A stretch of DNA of 38,047 bases from Byssochlamys sp. IMV 00236 (Eukaryota > Ascomycota > Eurotiomycetes > Eurotiales > Thermoascaceae): positions 1-38,047 of the forward strand of contig MSJH02000382.1 of NCBI GenBank assembly GCA_001931875.2, read 5' to 3'. Position numbers and translations under genes: made by a program. The notes under the pieces were generated by a model that saw only the letters and a program-made list of their open reading frames with translations, was not told the origin of the DNA and ran no database searches. Below are positions 30,433 to 38,047 of the stretch, piece after piece. Within the stretch, counting starts at the first letter, position 1. The number at the start of each line of letters is the position of its first letter.

Positions 30433-32499
30433 ATGGATACTGATGAGCAGGTTGGCTATCTAACCGCTTTCTGCTACTATGTTTTATTTTGCTTATTATC
30501 ATATAGTATAGGTTAATCAAGAACGATCTTCGAAATGCCACAGTGAAAGAGTTGACAGATTGCATGCGATCTATAAATGCTACTACACATGGACAAGCTA
30601 AACTAATTTTGAGCGGAAGAAAAGACGAAGTAGTGGCTAGATTAGCACATTACATTGTTAATTTGATAGCAGGCAATAAAAAGAACGCATTAGCCGCTGT
30701 TGTAGATATTGTCAATGCCAACGCTTCTAGAAAGTAAGCAAGGAAAAAAGAGCTTTTCAATATGTTTACTAATTGACATATGCACAGAGTATCATGGAGT
30801 TTTATCAATGACACAATCATGTTGAATCATCATAGATTAGAGCATCGAACCATTTATCGTCCTACATCCATTTCAACACCTGCAATTCCAGTATTTGAAG
30901 ACAATGACCAAGTGAGGTTCAAGTGTAGCGTATTTTTTGAACCCATGATGAAATTGACAACACTGAAGCTAGCACCAGGTAAATATGGAAATGACATTAT
31001 AAAGGCATATCTATTAAACGCTGCATGATATTATCCCCCCCTGTTGTATAGCTTCCCAAGAACGCAAGGCCAAGTTATTCCAATTTACGTTAACTCCCGA
31101 GCAACGCGACCTACTTGCTCTTTCTCATGAAGCAGACAACCGACCACAATATCAAATACGCTTCTTTTGCGCAAAAGCCGGTGATCTTTCTGCAGAATCA
31201 TTTAGCAAAGAATTGCTAGTAGAATTTCCAAGCATCTGTGAACTTCGAATCAATGGAAGTATCATTGGAGGAAGTGTAGGTGATATAGATTGAAACACTG
31301 GGTTACATGAACGTCACAGAAAATTGATTTTGTGTATCTTTTTGTAGACATTAAGAGGATTGAGAAACAGACCAGGGACAGTGAATCCGCCAGATTTGAC
31401 AGTCATGATAAAGAAACATGCCTTGAATAATGTAGAATTAGTTTATATCAATTCAGAATCAGCGTATATTGCGGGCATATATATGGTAAAAAGAACACCT
31501 ATATCAACTTTACTAGAAGGGATGAATCAAAGAGAGATACCAAAAGAAAGAGTGTTAAAAGATAGTAAGATCAAGAAAGATGGTCATTACCTCACACTAA
31601 TATTTTATTACAAGTACAAGATAAACAAGAAGAGGACGATGTCGTTATGGAATCACAGACACTTTCGATGAAATGCCCGGTAAGCGCTTTATATCTTGTT
31701 GATTTTGTGTGTGTATACTTATAGCAATTAGCTTGCGTTCACACGTATCGTTACACCCATTCGATCAACCCATTGTAATCACCTCCAATGCTTTGATGCA
31801 CATACATTTTTGCTCATGAACGAACAAACACCAACGTGGTCTTGTCCGGTTTGTTATAAACGAATAGAAAACTGTGAAGATCTCGTTTTGGATGGTTATT
31901 TCATGGAAATATTGAAAAATACACCAAAACATATCGACAGCGTGCGGGTTGAGCCCAATGGACACATTACAATCGTTGATGAACACCCATCAATGGACGA
32001 AGAGGATGACTCAGAACAAGAAATAGAACATCTAAAGAAAGAAGAAACAGTAGTTGAGCTACTAGACGATGATAGTGATAACAATACAAGTATACCTCCT
32101 AATAATCATGATAACACAAATAAACGTCCACGACTGGATGGGGAAGTTGATACAGAGCTTCCACTACAACGACAAAATACAGCGAAAAAGATACGGCAGA
32201 ATGTTATTGATCTAACACTAAGTAGTGATGAAGAAGAAGAGGAAAGGTAAGCACTTGATTACTTTGAAATTACAAAAGGGCTCATTCACAATTCAAGTAG
32301 GCATGTAGATACACATCCATATCAACAGGAACAAATGCAACAGCAACAGGAGGAACCACTGATGACCTTACATAACATTAACCCTGATCAAAGCCTTACA
32401 ATGTCCGATATCTTACATCCAGTTACTCAGTATTCGGTACATGACCTTCTTTCTTCACCGAGTGTACATCCTTCATCTGAAAATGCATCTTCATCATGA
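30433..32499 (+). CDS. Siz/PIAS-type SUMO E3 ligase
   Basis: Eight exons: 30433-30450, 30507-30733, 30788-30978, 31052-31275, 31348-31564, 31615-31679, 31732-32246 and 32301-32499, giving 551 aa. SAP-like N-terminus (LRNATVKELTDCMRSIN). PINIT domain, about 95-290, with FFEPMMKL, FPSICELRINGSIIGG and LRGLRNRPGTVNPPDLT. SP-RING: MKCPLAFTRIVTPIRSTHCNHLQCFD and WSCPVCYK, with C329, H331, C334, C352 and C355 as zinc ligands. An acidic tail holds two SUMO-interacting motifs, VVELL followed by DDDSD and VIDLTL (472-477) followed by SSDEEEEE. It transfers SUMO from Ubc9 in the nucleus. The first exon is 18 nt (MDTDEQ), with a poor GTTGGC donor, so the extreme N-terminus is the weakest part. Convergent with End3, 54 bp apart. 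Confidence 0.92.
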
Positions 32500-32553
32500 T
32501 ACAACAACAGCAATAATAATAGTAATAAAAAAGTAAATTAGCAAGTTTTTCTT

Positions 32554-34117
32554 TTATTCAGATGCACGCAACACTTTTTGAACCTCTAGTCTTCTTTCTT
32601 CTAGCAATGCTTCTAATTCACGCTTCTTTCCACGCACATCATCCACGATCCTGTTGAGACGACGTACTGCATCACGAGCAGCCTCGATATCTCTTTCCTG
32701 TTTGCGCACCTTGTCTTCAATATCAGATTGATCCGTGAGCTGACGAAGCTTGTAATCATAAAGTGCTTGAAATTGATCACGAAGAGGACGGGAAGCAAAG
32801 GATTCGTAGTGCTCGCTTTCTTTAGCCTGGGCTGCTCTTTGTTCTGCCTCTCTAACACGCTCCTTGAGCTCTGCTAATTCACGTTTCAGCATCTCTTCCT
32901 CGTCGTATTTGCTGCCTGATAATGTGCTCTTTGAACTTAGAGATGTACTTGCTGCTCCTAAGCGACTCACATAGTTATCTGCCAGTTTGGCGCTGCTTGA
33001 CATGGGTGTACTGTTGCCCTTACGAGCACCTGTGCCCGATCCAGGACGTTGACCGAAATCAGCCGCATATTCTCCGGCAAATGCAGCATGGAGATCAGGA
33101 GGTAATTCTTTGGGAATACGAGCACCCTTGGTGCGCTGGTTAAGAACGTGGTAAAACATGAGACATTGGTCTTGAGTAAGTGCATTGGCATGGTTGACAT
33201 CGATCAACGTCCTAAAAGAATGTTGAGTATAGTGTTTAAGGGGTTCCTTTCTCTCTTTTTCTTACCATGCATTTGTCAGATCCGTACGAGGAAGGCCCAA
33301 GGTGTCATAGAAATCATTCATTTGAGCAACTATATGTGAGGACTGATAAGTTCCAATGGCTATTATTATCAAAACAAACTTACATTTGACTTTTCCTGTC
33401 TCATTTGCATATTTGGCATAGATATTTTGATACGATGTCATCTCATCAGGCGTCATATCCCACACGAACTCAGGTTCTTGATAAGATTGTTGATAATATC
33501 CGGTCGGTTGAGCTTGCTGGTATCCTGTAGGCTGTGGTTGCTGATATCCCGTGGGTTGTGGTTGTTGATACCCCGTAGGCTGTGGTTGCTGATATCCACC
33601 AGGATAGCCTGTTGCTTGAGGTTGCTGATAATACCCTGTCGGTTGTGGCTGTTGGTAGTATCCAGTAGGTTGAGATTGCTGGTAGCTACCATATGATGAA
33701 GGTAAGAGATGCGCTTTGGTAGAGGGAACAAGGTTAGGTGGAAGAGAGATGGGCGGTTCAACACCATTGATGCAATCGAATGTCAAGTGCATAGCAATAC
33801 AAAATTCTTCAAAGTCGAGATTGCCGTCTTTGTCAATGTCTGAAAGGTCCCTATCATAAAAGAAGAAGAAAAAGGTTGGAAGAGTAGTTACATCTTGCGA
33901 GTGCTTTGTTTTGTTTACCAAATACGCTCAAGTCGATTAGGAGGCAAGTTAGAATTTAACAAGACATCTCTAGCAATTGCACCTATTGTGCAAGTTATTG
34001 AAACATTCAACAGCTAATTGTGTGTTTAATTATACCAGACATGTAACCATTGACTTGGCCTCTTGCTTGAAATATTTCTGCATATTTTTGTCTTTCAGCA
34101 GCTGAAATAGCACTCAT
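32554..34117 (-). CDS. END3: End3-like EH-domain endocytic protein
   Basis: Five exons: 34036-34117, 33919-33982, 33384-33850, 33266-33329 and 32554-33211, giving 444 aa. EH domain 1 (residues about 5-95): [45 protein letters not shown], with a full EF-hand calcium loop. A Gln/Pro/Tyr-rich insert with seven xTG repeats follows. The second EH-like domain has [45 protein letters not shown] and [23 protein letters not shown]. The C-terminal 150 residues form a coiled coil ([14 protein letters not shown], then [23 protein letters not shown]). The domain order is that of yeast End3, a Pan1/Sla1 partner in actin-driven endocytosis. The repeat insert is not part of yeast End3 as I know it. Confidence 0.93.
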
Positions 34118-34323
34118 CTCTTATATGTTTATGTGTGTTTAAGAAAAGAAAAGATATTAAAAGAAGCACAATTAGGGAAATATCATAGTAGCACGGTCAC
34201 GATTTCCCAATATAGATTTCACTCTTCTCTTAAAAAAAAACATACACACACACACAGACAAAGGCATATACGTCTCAAAAAAGAGGGAGCCGTCCTTGTT
34301 TATTTTCAATTAAAACAAAAAGT

Positions 34324-35022
34324 TTAGTGACGACGAGAAGCAGCAATAACAGCTGTAAGTTCTTCAATCTTCTTCTTGGCACGAACAAAAGTACCGAGCT
34401 AATAATAAAGACATTAGTTTATGTCCAAAGCAGCTTTCTCCTTTCAACTTACTCTAGCCTTGCAAAGCTTCTTGGCACGCTTGTCCTTGGAGTTCTTGAT
34501 CAATTCCATGAGACGACGTTCATAGGGAGCATAACCAGTGACTTCACGGACAATGGACTTGACAAAAGTGGTACGCTTGGAGGCGGCCTAATTTAATGTG
34601 AGTGATCAATATTCTATACTACAGAGAGTTTATGGATATTGAAAAAGCAGAAAGAGAGATATGGAAGCATTGTTGAAATATATGACAATCTAGAAAGAGT
34701 GCGTTTATGTGTAGATGTATGAATTTACGCTTGCTTGTGAGCTTGTTTCTTTCTCTCTCTCTTTGTGTGAGTGTGCGAGTGCGTGTTTGTGTGTATACTA
34801 ATGGTTCATTTATACTAGAGATTTTCGCTAATCCATGTCGATTGAATTTATATATTTCCAATGCTTATATTCCATATGCTTTCTGTTCTTTCAATATCCA
34901 TTCTCTCTTCATCCATCCATACATACACCAATCTTGTTAGAGGGCTTGGCCTTGAGTTCACGACGGGTAGTGATGTGACCCTTGTTGATACCGGCAGCGA
35001 TTCCAGACTTGGCAGCAACCAT
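34324..35022 (-). CDS. RPL36: Ribosomal protein eL36
   Basis: Three exons, 34927-35022, 34453-34587 and 34324-34398, giving 101 aa, the usual eL36 length. Sequence blocks [75 protein letters not shown] and C-terminal ASRRH are diagnostic of this 60S subunit protein. The exon 1 donor is GTATGT after KIG; exon 2 ends in a complete AGA codon before GTAAGT. Intron 1 is 339 bp, roughly five times the window's norm, because it contains a fold-back repeat (34622-34907). Codon use is biased, as expected for high expression. Confidence 0.97.
34622..34907. repeat. MITE-like fold-back element in eL36 intron 1
   Basis: Arms 34622-34683 and 34850-34907 are imperfect reverse complements. Shared blocks are GAGAG, ATGGATATTGAAA, CAGAAAG, ATATGGAA, GCATTG and GAAATATAT, in matching order with small gaps, over about 60 nt. 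The total length of 286 bp with a 166-bp loop is in the range of miniature inverted-repeat elements. No clear target-site duplication was found, and no box C/D or H/ACA snoRNA hallmarks. Confidence 0.65.
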
Positions 35023-35113
35023 TGTTGATGTATAATGAAAGAGGGGGGTTGACAGTTTGTGCTGAGATACTCTTTTGTTTCTAGAATGAATTCCAGTTCC
35101 GGTCATGCTCGGC

Positions 35114-35130
35114 GTCCGGCATTATCGGAC
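35114..35130. promoter_or_regulatory. GTCCG-N7-CGGAC inverted repeat upstream of eL36
   Basis: Perfect 5-bp arms with 7-bp spacing, 92 bp upstream of the eL36 start (minus strand). CGG half-sites in inverted array are the form bound by Zn2Cys6 factors. Another GTCCG lies at 35165-35169. Candidate only. Confidence 0.4.
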
Positions 35131-35698
35131 AATAACTTTTTTTTTTTTTGTAGTGAGGATTTTTGTCCGAAAATGACAGTAACGAAATAAACAAAATCGC
35201 TCAACAGTGAATATATTTGTGTGTGTGCGCGTGTGGAAAGCAGATCAAGTTTGAAAAATAGTTTCTCATGACAAAATATAGAATATTCTATACAAAATCA
35301 CACCGTAATCGAAACAAGTATATTTATGACCAATAATTAAGGCTATATTTTATTAGTGTGCAAAAAAAAGGGAAGAGAGACAGAGAGAGACAAAAAAAGA
35401 GACATCGGAATATTAAATTTTCTTAATCGATTGTATAATCGGATAAGCGATCAATATCAGATGTTCGACTATAAGTTACATATTATGTATTGATGACCTC
35501 TTTAATGCTTTAAATCATAAATGAGATATACGTATTCATTTATTTGGTCTGAAAATAATAAAGGAATCATAAAGACTTTTTACTTCTTTACCCAACATTT
35601 CATGCCTTGTTGTAATACGTAAAACGAGATAAATAAGCCCTAGACGCGATTAGAAAAGGTTGGAGATTAAAAATGATTTGATATTAAACCCCCACAGA

Positions 35699-35706
35699 TA
35701 TAAAAG
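35699..35706 (+). promoter_or_regulatory. TATA box of pyruvate kinase
   Basis: TATAAAAG, 80 nt upstream of the pyruvate kinase ATG, followed by a CT-rich stretch, the usual arrangement for a strong fungal glycolytic promoter. Confidence 0.65.
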
Positions 35707-35778
35707 CTGTGCGAAACTATTACATAAATTTTTTGGCTTTTTCTTTTTTAACCCAACTTTTCCCTTTTCCCGAATAAA

Positions 35779-37373
35779 ATGTTTACTGATAGACAAGCTA
35801 ACAACGCTAATCAATTCCCTATGCAATGGGTTGCCAACATGGATGTTGATGTCCAACCTAAAGCTGCTCGTAAGACATCTATTATCTGTACAATCGGTCC
35901 TAAAACAAACAACGTTGACAAGTTGATCGAATTGATCGATGCTGGTATGAACATTGTCCGTATGAACTTCTCTCATGGTGACTATGATTATCACAAGTCT
36001 GTTCTTGACAACGCCCGTGCTGCTGCTGCTGGTAAGTTCATAACATACGCGCATAAGTGAAATAGAGTCTAACTTTGTATGGGAAAGCACGCCCTGATAA
36101 GGTCATTGCTATTGCTCTTGATACCAAAGGTCCTGAAATCCGTACTGGTTTGATGGCCAACGACGTCGAAGTACCTATTACCAAGGGCCACGAAATGAAT
36201 ATTACTACTGATGAAAAGTATGCTACTGCCTGTGACGGCGAAAACATGTACGTTGATTACAAGAACTTGCCTAATGTGATTGATGTTGGCAAGTACATCT
36301 ACGTCGATGATGGTGTCCTCTCTTTCAAGGTCATTTCCAAGGGTGACAACTATGTCCGTGTTCAAGCACAAAACAACGGTAAGCTCTGCTCCAAGAAAGG
36401 TGTCAACCTTCCCAAGACAGCCGTCGACCTTCCTGCTCTTTCTGAAAAGGACAAGAACGATCTTCGTTTCGGTGTTGAAAACGGTGTTGACATGATCTTT
36501 GCCTCTTTCATTCGTCGTGCTCAAGATGTCAAGGACATCCGTCGTGTCCTTGGCGAAAAGGGCAAGAACATCAAGATTATCTCCAAGATCGAAAACCACC
36601 AAGGTATCATGAACTTTGACGAAATCCTCGCCGAGACTGACGGTGTGATGATCGCTCGTGGTGACATGGGTATTGAAATCCCTTGTGAACGTGTCTTTGT
36701 TGCTCAAAAGATGATGATCGCCAAGTGTAATTTAGTTGGTAAGCCCGCTGCTTGTGCCACTCAAATGTTGGAATCCATGACCTACAACCCTCGCCCCACA
36801 CGTGCTGAAGTATCTGATGTTGCCAACGCCGTCTTGGACGGTGCTGATCTCGTCATGCTTTCTGGTGAAACTGCCAAGGGCTCTTACCCCGTTGAAGCCG
36901 TCAAGACAATGGCCACAACTTGTCAATTAGCCGAATCCGTCATCTGTTACAGTCCTCTGTTTAACCAACTTCGCGGCTTGACCCCTTGGCCCACTGACAC
37001 CACCGAGACTGTTGCTTGTGCTGCTGTCTCTGCTGCTGCCGAACAAAACGCAGGTGCCATCTTGGTCCTCTCCAAGTCCGGCCACTCTGCTCGTCTCGCT
37101 TCCAAGTACAGACCTGCTCAACCCATTATCCTCGTCACTCGTGAGACACAAACCGCTCGTCAATCACACCTTCACCGTGGTGTGTTCCCTTTCATCTACA
37201 CCGACCCTGTTGCTGCCAAGTGGGACGAAGATGTCGAATCTCGTATCAAGTGGGGTATTCAACAAGGCAAGAAAGCTGGTCTTATCAAGTCAAATGACCC
37301 AGTCGTCATCGTTCAAGGATGGAAGGGCGGCCTCGGCAACACAAACACTGTCCGTGTGTTGATTGCTCCCTAA
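35779..37373 (+). CDS. Pyruvate kinase
   Basis: Two exons, 35779-36031 and 36088-37373, giving 512 aa (family about 500). Catalyses phosphoenolpyruvate + ADP to pyruvate + ATP, the last step of glycolysis, in the cytosol. Motifs: [22 protein letters not shown] (62-67 is MNFSHG), [36 protein letters not shown] (catalytic Lys), [35 protein letters not shown] and [11 protein letters not shown], then the C-terminal effector domain. The single 56-bp intron joins AAAAG to [11 protein letters not shown]. Codons are strongly biased toward C/T-ending preferred forms. The extended N-terminus (about 25 residues before PKAARKT) is a little longer than in yeast. Confidence 0.97.
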
Positions 37374-38010
37374 ACTAGTCTCATTATATAAACTCATTCG
37401 TGCATACATATTTGTATTTTTGGCATTAATAATAAAGTAATTTTTAACATACTTTTGTCTTTATTTGAGGATGATAAACAAAACTGTTTTGCCGATTGTG
37501 TATGCGTCAATCCTCATGTGGAAAGATACTGCTGACGTGTTGCTTTTATATATGTATTGTATACTTATGTATTCTTGATTAATAGAGAAAATAAGAGTAC
37601 ATCAGAATAGTGTACACTGATACAATGATGTATCAAGACTAAACTTGTGAATTTGAAAAATCTTGAAAGTATAGGCTGAACAGCGATAGACTAATAGTTC
37701 CAGGAGAGCTCCTACCCCAGAAAAGGAGGAAATCATCATCATCATTTGTAGGATTCACAGACTGTCCAAGTAGCTATCGATAGGCTTCATTTCGTCTACC
37801 ATTCGCCTCGCAAGCGCCCAATGATCGTATTAGGCTATAATGTGTGTAGAGAGAAAGCAAGCACATTAAAGGATGAACATAGAGATAAGGTACAAATCAT
37901 TCTCACAGGAGAGAGAGAAAGCAAGGAGCATCAGTAAAGAAAGAAATAAAGGAGTTTAGAATATTTAGAGTGTTGACAATTAGCTACAAATGCATTCATA
38001 TTAATACTAG

Positions 38011-38013
<3 letters not shown>
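37374..38013. other. Intergenic after pyruvate kinase
   Basis: Includes the 3' UTR, with AATAATAAAG near 37427-37436 as a likely polyadenylation signal. No further gene recognised. Confidence 0.5.

Positions 38014-38047
<34 letters not shown>
38014..38047. repeat. Poly-T run at window end
   Basis: Thirty-four uninterrupted T reaching the last base. It may continue beyond the window, be the A tail of a retroposed copy in reverse orientation, or mark an assembly edge. Confidence 0.9.

Larger units (their letters stand above)
35023..35778. promoter_or_regulatory. Divergent promoter eL36 / pyruvate kinase
   Basis: 756 bp between two highly expressed divergent genes. Near eL36 there are CGG/CCG words and a T13 tract (35138-35150). 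Near pyruvate kinase there is a TATA box at 35699. The middle is AT-rich with no gene. Confidence 0.55.

Noticed and set aside
34588..34926. Possible intronic snoRNA in the eL36 gene
   Set aside because: No clear C/D box pair or H/ACA boxes; the fold-back repeat explains the intron length better.
36069..36707. Minus-strand 212-codon frame inside pyruvate kinase
   Set aside because: Strong codon bias of pyruvate kinase leaves the antisense frame open; no family pattern or promoter.

Overview
The window looks like nuclear DNA of an early-diverging filamentous fungus, most likely Mucoromycota (Mucorales-type). The reasons are AT-rich intergenic DNA, dense genes split by 45-110 bp GT-AG introns, a CotH-family surface protein, and relics of a LINE ORF1, a Helitron and a Fanzor. 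Nearly all genes had to be assembled across introns; every exon chain below was checked for phase. No species is claimed.

Layout. 0-1.8 kb: a strong hairpin, tRNA-Phe(GAA), a decayed LINE ORF1-like fragment and a long-range inverted repeat. 1.8-5.4 kb: NAA40 (-), SEC72-like (+), NSP1/NUP62-type nucleoporin (-). 5.4-8.0 kb: a 2.25 kb gene-poor stretch, then a tiny copper-fist gene (-) with an 11-nt exon. 8.4-13.7 kb: three low-complexity regulatory-type genes (+), the middle one a GCN4-like bZIP. 13.8-16.8 kb: EngB GTPase, a probable mitochondrial protein and a SPOUT1-type methyltransferase (all -). 16.9-22.6 kb: calmodulin, Mad3, a BSD-domain protein, AMMECR1 and NECAP (all +, tightly packed). 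23.3-26.8 kb: CotH (-) and SGF29 (+). 27.1-28.7 kb: a transposon graveyard with Helitron and Fanzor remains. 28.8-37.4 kb: G-protein beta (-), Siz/PIAS SUMO ligase (+), End3 (-), ribosomal protein eL36 (-) and pyruvate kinase (+). The window ends in a run of 34 T.

Most genes are housekeeping and functionally independent. Loose themes are nuclear/chromatin control (NAA40, SGF29, SUMO ligase, Mad3, NSP1), clathrin/actin endocytosis (NECAP, End3) and mitochondria (EngB plus its neighbour). Several genes use very small coding exons (3, 4, 11, 12, 12 and 18 nt), which automated annotation would probably miss. The most unusual items are the Fanzor relic beside Helitron remains, the copper-fist-only microgene, the fold-back element inside the eL36 intron, and the Pan1-like repeats inside End3.
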